NCBI RefSeq assembly: GCF_003627815.1
Contig: NZ_CP032698.1
Location: forward strand, 7,564,001-7,628,000
DNA: 64,000 nt
From: Streptomyces hundungensis
GTDB lineage: Bacteria > Actinomycetota > Actinomycetes > Streptomycetales > Streptomycetaceae
Reading direction: 5' to 3'
The notes beneath the pieces were generated by a model. The model searched no databases. It saw only the letters and a program-made list of their open reading frames with translations, and was not told where the DNA came from. The first letter of the stretch is position 1. Every line of letters starts with the position of its first letter. Made by a program: the position numbers and the translations under genes. Below are positions 8,160-15,524 of this stretch, piece after piece.

Positions 8160-9509
8160 TCAAGGCGCGACGGTGGTGATCCGCACCTTCTGACCCTGCG
8201 TCAGGCCGCTGGTGATCTGGGTGTTGGTGTCGGACTCGACGCCCACCGTCACCTGCGCGGAGTGCGCGGTGCCGTCGGCCGCGACCACCGTCACGGTGCG
8301 CTTGGCACCGGAGCCGATCAGCGCCGCCGTCGGCACGAACAACGCGTCGGACGCCTCGCCCGCGACGATCTGCACACTGACGCCCTGCCCCGTGTGGAGA
8401 TCCGTCGTCGGGCCCATGATGTCCAGGGTCACCAGGTACTGCCCGGCGGCGCCGCTGCCGGCCGGGCCGTTCACGGCGAGCGTGCCGACCGACAGCACCT
8501 TCGCGTTCAGCGTGGTGGTGGACTGCGCGGTCAGCGTGACGGTGGCCGCCTGGCCCGGCTTGAGCCGGAGCGCGTCGGCCTCCGAGACATTGGCCTTCAC
8601 CTGCATCCCGGTCGGGTTGGTGAGCACGATGAACCCACTGGGCGCCGCCGAACTGCCGCCCGGGGCAGGGGCGTTGGAGGCGGCGGGAGCCGGCGCGCCC
8701 GGAGGCGTACCCGCTCCGGAGGCGTATGTCGTGCCGATCACCGTTTGTCCGACGGTGGCGCCCACCGAGGCGACCGTGCCGTCGACCGGAGCGGTCAGCA
8801 CGGTCCCTTCGAGGGCGCGCTGGGCGGCGTCCAGGGTGCTCTGCGCCTGGGCGACCTGCGCCTGGGCCTGGATGAGGAGATTGGGGTCAACGGCGGTGTG
8901 CGCGACGGGCTCCATGCGGATGGCGGAGCCCTCGTCGGTCGACTGCTCGGCCGCGGCCCCGGTCAGCGACTTGGGCGTCGGCGTGGGAGTGGTGGTGGCG
9001 GAGGGCGTGGGGGTGGGCGACACCGGGGGAGTGGGCGTGGGCTTGGGTGTGGGGGACGCGGGCGCGCTCGACTTGCCCGAGGGGTTGGTGTTGGGAGTGG
9101 CCGGCGGGCTGGCCGGCTGACCCGCCTGCACACTCGCGAGGTTCGCCTTGGCGGCGGCCAGGGCCGTCTTCGCCTGTGTGACCGCCTCGCGCGCCGTCTT
9201 GTCGTCGACCTTCGCCAGCAGCTGTCCCTTGGTGACCTTGTCACCGGGCTTGACTTCGACCCGGGTCAGTTGCCCACCGGTGGTGAAGTTGACACCGGCG
9301 TCGCTCGGGGACGCCAGCAGCCCGGCCCCGGCGACGGTCGCCTGCACCTTTCCCGTGGAGACGGCGGCCGTACGGGTGGCCGTGCGCCGGGGCGTGTCGC
9401 TGTCGGAGGTCGCCACCACCGCGTACGCACCGCCCACGGCCGCGATGAGCACTGCACCGAGCGCCGAGTTCAACAGGACGGCTTTATGCAGCCGCGGAAG
9501 GACCTTCAT
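8160..9509 (-). CDS. HlyD/RND-type efflux adaptor with Pro/Thr-rich insertion
   Basis: A 449-residue membrane-anchored adaptor. After a short basic tail (MKVLPRLHKA) comes one transmembrane helix, then a lipoyl-like half (VEVKPGDKVTKGQLLAKVDD), a coiled-coil hairpin (AREAVTQAKTALAAAKANLA), the second lipoyl half (GTVLTAPVDGTVASVGATVG) and a beta-barrel domain. The hairpin is broken by about 60 residues of Pro/Ser/Thr repeats (PTPKPTPTPP-type), and another Ala/Pro-rich stretch lies before the barrel. In Gram-positive bacteria such adaptors work with MacB-like ABC exporters, but none is encoded next door. The ATG at 9509 follows AAAGG. Confidence 0.82.
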   Translation of the reverse strand: MKVLPRLHKAVLLNSALGAVLIAAVGGAYAVVATSDSDTPRRTATRTAAVSTGKVQATVAGAGLLASPSDAGVNFTTGGQLTRVEVKPGDKVTKGQLLAKVDDKTAREAVTQAKTALAAAKANLASVQAGQPASPPATPNTNPSGKSSAPASPTPKPTPTPPVSPTPTPSATTTPTPTPKSLTGAAAEQSTDEGSAIRMEPVAHTAVDPNLLIQAQAQVAQAQSTLDAAQRALEGTVLTAPVDGTVASVGATVGQTVIGTTYASGAGTPPGAPAPAASNAPAPGGSSAAPSGFIVLTNPTGMQVKANVSEADALRLKPGQAATVTLTAQSTTTLNAKVLSVGTLAVNGPAGSGAAGQYLVTLDIMGPTTDLHTGQGVSVQIVAGEASDALFVPTAALIGSGAKRTVTVVAADGTAHSAQVTVGVESDTNTQITSGLTQGQKVRITTVAP

Positions 9510-9814
9510 ACCCGGGAGCCTTTCAGCGCCTCGCGTCGGCGGCCATGACCCCCCGGCCAAGCTTGCGGACCTGGGACTTTGCCGCGTGGTCAGGTCCCTT
9601 GGTCCGCGAGGGCAACCGGGCCCGTCGCTCTGCGTGACCACAAGGGCCCCACCCTTCAGACTGCCCTACCGCAGCCCCGGATCGGAAGGTTTTCCTCACA
9701 CATCGTCGTCAAATCCCCTTGGCGGAAGGGCAATCGAGGCGCACGCTGAAGGAGCGAGCCCGGCCGTGTCCGGCTTCCCCTCCCCGGTGCGGCGGGCTCG
9801 TCCCCTCGGCCTTC

Positions 9815-10123
9815 CCGGGGCTCCGCCCCAGACCCCGCGGGTTCGCCCACCCACCCGCCCGTGCAGGGGGTTGGATGGCCCCGGCCTCCTGGGGCTCCGC
9901 CCCAGACCCCGTATCGCGCCTTAAGGGCGCTCGTCCTCAATCGCCGGACAGGCTGAGGTTGGCCGATGCTGGCCAGCACCGAGTGGTTAGGGGCGCGGGG
10001 AACTGCGCGACCAGCCCCGCACGGTCCGCAGACCGAAGGGCTTTTAGGGGCGCGAGGAACTGCGCGAGAAGCGACCGCGGTCCGTAGGTTCGAGAGGGTT
10101 TAGGGGCGCGGGGAACTGCGCGA
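9815..10123. repeat. Intergenic Streptomyces-type repeat region, left copy
   Basis: The 830-base gap between the adaptor and NAT genes holds no gene. It contains hairpin repeats of the form CTGGGGC-TCC-GCCCCAG (one at 9889-9905, a second variant near 9818), followed by a TCCTCAATCGCCGGAC segment (near 9936). Three copies of TTAGGGGCGCGGGGAACTGC-GCGA occur at 9987-10010, 10044-10067 and 10100-10123. The same families recur at 63.3-63.7 kb. They look like dispersed intergenic elements that also act as terminators. Confidence 0.8.
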
Positions 10124-10341
10124 CCAGCCCCGCACGGTCCGCGGACGAAAACGGGTTTTGGGGCGGGCACGGTCCGCGGGACCGGGATCGGGGCCGGGGC
10201 CGGGGCCGGGGACAGGAAAGGAATAGCTCCGCCGGCGAGATCGCTGGGAAGGGCACGGATGACGCACGCTCGGCGTGAAGCCACACGACGACGCATGACG
10301 CCACTCGACGCCACACGACAACACATATGGAGGCCCATTTC

Positions 10342-11193
10342 ATGTGGAACGGCGACGCCCTCGACCTCGACGCCTATCTGGCCCACCTCGGCCACCGAGG
10401 CGACCGCACCCCCACCCTGGCAACGCTCCGCGCGCTGCACCGGGCCCATGTGCTCTCCGTACGCTGGGAGAACGTCGAGGCGGTGCTGCGCAAGTACCGT
10501 CCGCTGGACCTGGAGTCGGTCCAGGCGAAGATGGTCGGCAACGCCCGCGGGGGCACCTGTTTCGAGCACGTCACCCTCTACGCCGCGGCCCTCGAACGCC
10601 TCGGCTTCGAGTTCTTCGTCGTCCAGGGCCGGGTCAGCATGGGTTCTCCCACCATCCGGCCGGAGACGCACGCGATGGCGATCGTCGAGCTGGAGGGAAG
10701 GCGCTGGCTGAGCGACGTCGGCTTCGGTGCGAGCCCGCTGGAACCCATCGAGCTGACCGACGCCACGGATGTCACGGACGCGGTGTGGCCGTATCGGCTG
10801 CGCCGCCAGGAGGTCACGCCCGGCGAGACGGGGTGGGCGCTGTACCAGCCCGCGGACCAGCGCGAGGGGACCGAGCAGACGGCCGACGGGTGGATGGTCC
10901 GGCACACCTTCACCCTCCACCGGCAGTACCCGGTCGACCTCAAGGTGAGCAACCACTACGGCGCCTCCAGCCCGCACTCGCCCTTCAGCGACCGCCTCTG
11001 CCTCCAGCGCGTGCACCCCGACCGGCTGCACCTCCTGGACAACCGCCGGCTGACCACGATCCGGCCCGGCGTCGCAGGGTTCCCCGAGACCCGGGAGTTG
11101 GAACCGAACGAGGTGCCCAAGGTGCTGGCCGACGTCTTCGGCGTCGAGCTGTCGACACGGGACGTCGACCTGTTGCTGGCCAAGCTGGCCTGA
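10342..11193 (+). CDS. nat: Arylamine N-acetyltransferase
   Basis: A 283-residue NAT, which moves acetyl groups from acetyl-CoA to arylamines, hydrazines or amide-forming precursors. The catalytic triad can be placed: Cys in ARGGTCFEHVTLYA (about residue 73), His in PETHAMAIVEL (about 112) and Asp in WLSDVGFGASP (about 127). The length fits the family. The ATG at 10342 has a GGAGG site 8 bases upstream, better than the earlier in-frame ATG at 10327. It is a single gene downstream of the repeat region. Confidence 0.95.
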   Translation: MWNGDALDLDAYLAHLGHRGDRTPTLATLRALHRAHVLSVRWENVEAVLRKYRPLDLESVQAKMVGNARGGTCFEHVTLYAAALERLGFEFFVVQGRVSMGSPTIRPETHAMAIVELEGRRWLSDVGFGASPLEPIELTDATDVTDAVWPYRLRRQEVTPGETGWALYQPADQREGTEQTADGWMVRHTFTLHRQYPVDLKVSNHYGASSPHSPFSDRLCLQRVHPDRLHLLDNRRLTTIRPGVAGFPETRELEPNEVPKVLADVFGVELSTRDVDLLLAKLA

Positions 11194-11249
11194 ACAACCG
11201 TACGCCGAGGGCGAGTTGAGGATGCTGCCCCGGCGCCGTGAGGCGGGCG

Positions 11250-11906
11250 TCAGCCGAGGACGAGAGGCAGCCTGGCGGCGAGCGTTCCGAGCTCCGCGGT
11301 CTCCCCGGGGGTGGGCGCCCGGCGTCCGGTGCCGATCAGCAGGGCGTCGGTATCGGTGAACGAGGCCGGGAACTCGGCCTCGGCGATCGCTTCCAGCAGC
11401 GTGCGCGAGCGCGCCAGACCTTCGGCGGGCGGCCCGGGTACGTGCGGGAGCGGGCCGCTCAGGTCGAGGTGGTGCAGGGTCCACTCCAGGACGTAGGCGG
11501 TGAGGTAGTCACGCGCGGTGAGGACCTGGCCCTGGGTACGCACACGGGCGTCCGGGTCGGCGAGCTCGGCCGCCCTCCCCGCCGCGGAGCCGACGTCGTC
11601 CAAATGGAAGGCCAGCAGCCCCGGTTGCTCGTACGCGGCGGCCAGCCGGACGGTCAGCGCGTCGAGCGGGTCGTCACCGGCCGGCGGTTCGTTCCCGACG
11701 TGCCAGTACGTCACCGCGTCCACGGTCGGCTCCGTCTCGGCCGGGGTGACGAGGGTGATCAGGACGTCCTGGGCGTCGATGACCAGATGGCACACGAGGT
11801 CCCGCATGAGCCAGCCCGCGCAGCCGGACGGATGCTCGAAGTCCCGGTCCGCGAGCCCGGCGACCGCGGCGCGTAGCGCGGCCCAGGAGCGTACGAAGAG
11901 ATCCAC
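11250..11906 (-). CDS. Mycothiol-dependent maleylpyruvate isomerase-family protein
   Basis: A protein of about 218 residues of the DinB/MPI (TIGR03083-type) family. The metal-binding positions are seen in RDLVCHLVIDAQDVL and VLEWTLHHLDLSGP, the H...E...H pattern of a four-helix bundle. The family uses mycothiol, the thiol of actinobacteria; substrates vary. The start is uncertain: GTG at 11906 matches the usual VDLFVRSWAAL beginning, but no clear ribosome site is seen, and the frame stays open upstream to a TTG at 11942. Confidence 0.8.
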   Translation of the reverse strand: MDLFVRSWAALRAAVAGLADRDFEHPSGCAGWLMRDLVCHLVIDAQDVLITLVTPAETEPTVDAVTYWHVGNEPPAGDDPLDALTVRLAAAYEQPGLLAFHLDDVGSAAGRAAELADPDARVRTQGQVLTARDYLTAYVLEWTLHHLDLSGPLPHVPGPPAEGLARSRTLLEAIAEAEFPASFTDTDALLIGTGRRAPTPGETAELGTLAARLPLVLG

Positions 11907-12038
11907 GGCAGCACGGTAGGGCGGCGCCGCGCGGGTGGACAAGCGCGCCGGACCGGCTTGGACGTGCGCTCTCAGGGCCGGGAGGCGTGGGTCGCAAGTG
12001 ACGGGGCGGCGGGCTCCGTCGCGCGCGGTGGGACAGCG

Positions 12039-12518
12039 TCAATCGAGCGCGGACAACCGGTCCAATTGCGCGGTGATCGCCGCGCGCAGCGCGTCGTGGC
12101 GCGGGGACAGGGCGTGGCGCGGGTCGCTCCAGTTCTCGTGCGGGTAGAGCCACACCGGAACGCGCACCAACTCGGCGGGCTCCCAGTCGAAGCGGGGCCA
12201 CACATGGGCGTGGAGGAACCCGTCGGTGTTGCCGAGGATCTCCAGGTTCACCCGGCGAAAGGCCGGGTCGAGCCGGCGGCAGGCGTGCTCGACGGCTTCA
12301 CCGAGTACGTCCAGGTCGGCCAGGAAGTCCCGTCGCTTCGGCTTCGCCATCTCGGAGAGCCGTTGCACCCGGGGGTCGTCCACCAGGAGCACCGAGTAGC
12401 CCGGCAGGAACTGCACGTCTCCGATCACCGCGAAGCCCGCCCTCAACCGCCGCAGAACGGTGGGGTTTTCACCGCGCAGAGCACTGGCGATGCGATCCGT
12501 TCGCCAATCGTCCATCAT
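12039..12518 (-). CDS. HIT-family hydrolase-like protein
   Basis: A 159-residue histidine-triad protein. The triad region reads GFLHAHVWPRFDWEP: the first and middle His are present, and the third position of the H-x-H-x-H pattern is Trp. Since the middle His is the nucleophile, hydrolysis may still be possible. Upstream, GDVQFLPGYSVLLVDDP matches the substrate-binding strand of diadenosine tetraphosphate hydrolase-like proteins. It starts at ATG 12518 with GGAGG upstream, overlapping the stop of the GNAT gene (ATGATG), so the two are translationally coupled. Confidence 0.82.
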   Translation of the reverse strand: MMDDWRTDRIASALRGENPTVLRRLRAGFAVIGDVQFLPGYSVLLVDDPRVQRLSEMAKPKRRDFLADLDVLGEAVEHACRRLDPAFRRVNLEILGNTDGFLHAHVWPRFDWEPAELVRVPVWLYPHENWSDPRHALSPRHDALRAAITAQLDRLSALD

Positions 12519-13141
12519 GCCGGGAGCCTCCGCGACACCGAAGCCGAAGCCGAAGCCGAAGCCGAAGCCGAAGCCGAAGCCGAAGCCGAAGCCGAAGCGG
12601 GCACGGTCGGCCCAGGAGCCCGGTGGGGCTCCACGCTCGGCTCGCGGACCATGAACACGTCGACGGGATCCTGTGCCTGGAGGGTGAACCCGTGGCGCTC
12701 GTACAGCCGTTGGGCGGCGCTGCCGCGCAGGACGTTCAGGCGGACGGGCATGCCGTCCGCGTCGGCCCGCCCCAGTACCGTCCGCAGGACGGCTGAACCG
12801 ACCCCGCGGCCCTGGAGCGCCGGGGCCAGATAGAAGTGCTCCAGCCAGTAGCCGTCCTCGGCCGCGCGCAGGGCCACGCAGCCCGCGACGGCACCGTCGG
12901 CCACGACGACCGAGGTGTGCGCGGGGGAGAAGGCGTCCCGGAACCGCTGGCGGACGCGGTGCGCATCGAAGCGCCCCAGCCGCTCCAGGTCCGGACGCAT
13001 CACCACCGCCCGGATCTCCACGATCCGCTCCACATCGGCGGGTTCCGCGCGCCGCAGCACCCACCGCGCGTCGCGACCCACGCCGCCTCCGCCCACCTCT
13101 CGGCCGAGCCGTCCCACATCCGCCCCCGTACTCGTCTCCAT
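12515..13141 (-). CDS. GNAT acetyltransferase with Ala-Ser repeat tail
   Basis: A 208-residue GNAT protein. The acetyl-CoA loop is LAPALQGRGVGSAVLRTVL (about residues 106-124), followed by MPVRLNVLRGSAAQRLYERH, the usual beta5 and alpha4 region, and a final strand FTLQAQDPVDVFMV. The last about 30 residues are an (Ala-Ser)n run encoded by the hexanucleotide microsatellite, then SVSRRLPA. The substrate is unknown. The stop codon overlaps the start of the HIT gene. Changes in repeat number would lengthen or shorten the tail without shifting frame, because the unit is six bases. Confidence 0.88.
   Translation of the reverse strand: METSTGADVGRLGREVGGGGVGRDARWVLRRAEPADVERIVEIRAVVMRPDLERLGRFDAHRVRQRFRDAFSPAHTSVVVADGAVAGCVALRAAEDGYWLEHFYLAPALQGRGVGSAVLRTVLGRADADGMPVRLNVLRGSAAQRLYERHGFTLQAQDPVDVFMVREPSVEPHRAPGPTVPASASASASASASASASASASVSRRLPA
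12540..12599. repeat. Hexanucleotide microsatellite, (GAAGCC)9 plus one variant unit
   Basis: Nine perfect GAAGCC units are followed by GAAGCG. On the minus strand the array encodes the Ala-Ser tail of the GNAT protein, and it lies about 20 bases upstream of the HIT gene start, so copy number also changes the spacing within the coupled pair. Confidence 0.98.
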
Positions 13142-13440
13142 GGGCCGGAGTATGTCAACGGCTCACGGTGGCTGCGCAGTTGGGGGAGCCGTTCCTTCGC
13201 AAGCCGTCGCCCGCATACGCGCGTGGCCGTCGTGGTGCGGGGCTTCGGCGAGGCGCCGATGGGCGGGCCTCGCCTGTATGTCTGCGAGGCAGGCGATCAG
13301 CGCCGGGGCTGATGCGTTGCGATGCCGGGCAATTGCGCGGAAGACCCTTCGTCCCGATGTTCGCGTCGGGAAAGGTCGTCCAAGAGGGTCTCGACGTGAA
13401 GCCCCCGGGCCCGGCCGACCCGGCCCCGGGGGGAGGGGGG

Positions 13441-13947
13441 TCAGTTCCAGGGGTCGCTGAATGCGCGGCCGGGGACCGGCTTGGCGATGAGGGCGACGGC
13501 CAGGAAGAAGTTGACCTGGCCGATGGCGAACATCAAGGTGGCCAGCGCCTTGGGCTCGTAGTGCTCGGCCGCCAGCGCGTACAGCTCGTCCGGGACCCGC
13601 TCGCCCTGTGCGGCGGGCTGGAGCACGGCCTCCACGAGCGCCAGCGCGGCGCGTTCGGCTTCGGTGAAGTACGGGGAGTCCTGCCAGGACACCACCGAGG
13701 TGATCCGCTCCTCCGACTCCCCGGCCTTGCGCAGGAAGCCGGTGTGCAGCACGGTCAGATAGGTGCTGCCCACGATCTGGCCCGCGCGCAGCTGGACCAG
13801 GCTGATCGTGGAGCGCGGCACAGAGCCGTTGCCGGTGACCCTGAACAGCGCGGCCGACACTTCGGCCAGCTCCGGAACGAGCTGCCCCGGGTCCTCGGAC
13901 ATCCGCGGCCCCATCGGAACCCGCGTGGTGATCGAACGTGTCTGCAT
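13441..13947 (-). CDS. AhpD/carboxymuconolactone decarboxylase-like protein lacking cysteines
   Basis: A 168-residue protein of the CMD/AhpD fold. The core helix reads LRAGQIVGSTYLTVLHTGFL, then RKAGESEERI. In peroxidase members this helix has GCxYCxxxH; here both cysteines are replaced (Ser and Leu) and there is no cysteine in the whole protein, while the His and the following KAGE motif are kept. It cannot work by thiol chemistry, so it may be a structural or ligand-binding member, or a decarboxylase-like enzyme. The start at ATG 13947 follows CGGGAG; an earlier ATG lies two codons upstream. Confidence 0.8.
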   Translation of the reverse strand: MQTRSITTRVPMGPRMSEDPGQLVPELAEVSAALFRVTGNGSVPRSTISLVQLRAGQIVGSTYLTVLHTGFLRKAGESEERITSVVSWQDSPYFTEAERAALALVEAVLQPAAQGERVPDELYALAAEHYEPKALATLMFAIGQVNFFLAVALIAKPVPGRAFSDPWN

Positions 13948-14114
13948 GACCATCTCCCGCTCATCAATCAATGCTTGTTTGTCGCTGTCATCGCACTGAC
14001 GGATCACGGCGCGCGAATGTGACCGGACGCGCCGGACCCCGCCGTCCCGCCCGACCCCGCCCTCCCACCGGACGCGCCGCCCGCGGTCCCGCGCCGACGC
14101 CCCATGGCCGAGCA

Positions 14115-14131
14115 GGTACCAACTAGGTACC
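14115..14131. promoter_or_regulatory. Toxin-antitoxin operator, paired GGTACC
   Basis: Two GGTACC palindromes are separated by five bases (AACTA), 11 bases start to start, ending 8 bases before the antitoxin ATG. The arms form a longer interrupted palindrome. This is a typical position for autoregulation by the antitoxin or toxin-antitoxin complex. Confidence 0.6.
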
Positions 14132-14139
14132 ATCGATCC

Positions 14140-14379
14140 ATGCCGTCCTTGAACATCACCTTCACCGACGAGGAACTCGAAGCGGTCCGGGCCGCCGCGG
14201 CCGCCGACGGGAAGTCCCTCAAGCAGTACGTCCACGACCTGCCCCTGCGCGAGCAGCAGCGCCTGCAATTCGTCCGCTACGCGCTCTCCTGGGGCGAACA
14301 CCAGCGGGCCGAGTTCGACGAGGCCTTCCCGGACGAGGCGCCACCGAGCGCGCGCAACGAGGGGGTGGACGCCGCCTGA
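14140..14379 (+). CDS. Antitoxin of a Fic/Doc-like toxin-antitoxin pair
   Basis: A 79-residue acidic protein, MPSLNITFTDEELEAVR at the start. The beginning is a short beta strand followed by a helix, as in ribbon-helix-helix DNA-binding antitoxins, with AAAADGKSLKQYVHDL behind it. Its stop (TGA) overlaps the toxin ATG by one base, which is typical of coupled toxin-antitoxin genes. It is preceded by the double GGTACC operator. The assignment rests on size, fold pattern and coupling to the Fic-like gene. Confidence 0.75.
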   Translation: MPSLNITFTDEELEAVRAAAAADGKSLKQYVHDLPLREQQRLQFVRYALSWGEHQRAEFDEAFPDEAPPSARNEGVDAA

Positions 14380-14753
14380 TGGTCCTCTACATCGACGTCC
14401 CGTGGCTCCTGGACGTCCAGGAGCAGGCTGTCCCCGAAGACGTGAGCGTCGCCGACTACTCCGCCCTCGTCGCGGCCGTCGCCCGGCACAAGACCCGCAT
14501 TCCGCGCCCCGCGACCGCCGACCCCGAGCCCTCCTGGCGGGCGGCGGCCCTGCTGCACACCCTCGTCCGCCTGCAACCGCTGCCCCACCGCAACAGCCTG
14601 TACGCCTGCCAGGTGACGGCCGCCTACATGTACGCCTCGGGGGAGGGCATCGACCCTCCGTACGGCGCGATGGTCGACCTCGTCCGCGACATCCAGGCCG
14701 GCAAGGTGAGCGTCTACCAGGCCGCCGACCGCATCCGCGCCTGGCGCATCTGA
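14379..14753 (+). CDS. Fic/Doc-like toxin, degenerate motif
   Basis: A 124-residue protein, MVLYIDVPWLLDVQEQ at the start, similar to Streptomyces proteins labelled as Fic-family toxin components. Active Fic/Doc proteins carry HxFx(D/E)xNxR; at the equivalent place here only LQPLPHRNSLYACQ is seen, so the catalytic loop is strongly altered. The Fic-like helices before it (YSALVAAVARHK, WRAAALLHTLVR) and after it (VTAAYMYASGEG) are retained. Possible readings are a catalytically dead toxin, a Fic fold with other chemistry, or a decayed pair. It is coupled to the antitoxin gene. Confidence 0.65.
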   Translation: MVLYIDVPWLLDVQEQAVPEDVSVADYSALVAAVARHKTRIPRPATADPEPSWRAAALLHTLVRLQPLPHRNSLYACQVTAAYMYASGEGIDPPYGAMVDLVRDIQAGKVSVYQAADRIRAWRI

Positions 14754-14781
14754 CCGGGCGCGTGCCGCATGTGCCGCCCCG

Positions 14782-14787
14782 TAGGCT
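14782..14787 (+). promoter_or_regulatory. TAGGCT -10 box, leaderless-type promoter of tetR
   Basis: TAGGCT lies six bases before the TetR ATG at 14794. No ribosome site is seen, which fits a leaderless transcript. Confidence 0.55.
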
Positions 14788-14793
14788 CGCGGC

Positions 14794-15426
14794 ATGAGCA
14801 GTGAGATGGGGTTGCGGGAGCGCAAGAGGCGGCAGACGTTCGCGGCGGTGTCGGAGGCCGCGATCGGGTTGTTCCTGGAGCGGGGCTTCGACAAGGTCTC
14901 CGTCGCGGAGGTCGCGGCCGCCGCCGGGATCTCCAAGCCGACCCTCTTTCGCTACTTCCCCACCAAGGAAGACCTCGTGCTGCACCGGTTCGCCGACCAC
15001 GAGGACGAGGCGGCCCGCGTCGTCGCCGCCGGGCGCGCCGCCGGAGTCGCTCCGCTGCCCGCCCTGCGCGCCCGCTTCCGCGAGGGCCTTGAGCGCCGGG
15101 ACCCGGTGACCGGGCTCTGCGACGACCCGCGGGTACGCGCCTATCACGCCCTGCTGTACGGCACGCCGAGCCTGGTGGCGCGTCTCCACGGGTATCAGGG
15201 CAGGTCCGAGGAGGCGCTCGCCGCCGAGCTCGGCGAGGGCGTCGGCGCGCGCGTCGCGGCCGGCCAGATCATCGCCGTGCAGCGGATCCTGGCGGAGGAG
15301 AACTGGAACCGGATCGCCCGGGGCGAGAGCGCGCGGGCGCTGTACGAGGAAGCGGTGGCCGCGGCGGATCAGGCGTTCGGGCAACTGGCGCGGGGGCTGG
15401 GGCGCGAGTACGGGGAGGTGGCGTGA
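14794..15426 (+). CDS. TetR-family transcriptional regulator
   Basis: A 210-residue TetR protein. The N-terminal helix-turn-helix domain is RKRRQTFAAVSEAAIGLFLE followed by GFDKVSVAEVAAAAGISKPT and LFRYFPTKEDLVLHRF, all canonical. The C-terminal ligand-binding part is alpha helical and Arg/Ala rich. It is followed within 100 bases by helR, whose promoter holds a GTAACC-C-GGTTAC palindrome, a plausible operator for this protein. The ligand is unknown. Confidence 0.9.
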   Translation: MSSEMGLRERKRRQTFAAVSEAAIGLFLERGFDKVSVAEVAAAAGISKPTLFRYFPTKEDLVLHRFADHEDEAARVVAAGRAAGVAPLPALRARFREGLERRDPVTGLCDDPRVRAYHALLYGTPSLVARLHGYQGRSEEALAAELGEGVGARVAAGQIIAVQRILAEENWNRIARGESARALYEEAVAAADQAFGQLARGLGREYGEVA

Positions 15427-15496
15427 AGGCGGTGGGCGCCACCCGCCCCGGAGCGGTTCACCGGGGGGCCTTCGAGTTCGTTACCGAGTAAAGAAT

Positions 15497-15517
15497 GTAA
15501 CCCGGTTACGTTATCCT
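15497..15517 (+). promoter_or_regulatory. helR promoter: GTAACCCGGTTAC palindrome plus TATCCT -10
   Basis: A perfect 6-bp inverted repeat with a one-base centre (15497-15509) lies two bases before TATCCT (15512-15517), which is seven bases before the ATG at 15525. A further GTTAC occurs at 15479-15483. The palindrome occupies the -10/-35 spacer, so a bound repressor would block the promoter. Confidence 0.6.
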
Positions 15518-15524
15518 GGTCGGT

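Noticed and set aside
12039..13064. Extended minus-strand frame with a Phe-Gly repeat upstream of the HIT gene
   Set aside because: The Phe-Gly run is the hexanucleotide repeat read in the wrong frame; the HIT gene has its own ribosome site and ATG, and the upstream part belongs to the GNAT gene in another frame.
15450..15480. Possible rifamycin-associated element upstream of helR
   Set aside because: Only a left-half-like GGGGCCTTCGA is present at about 15465; the mirrored half is missing, so I do not call it.
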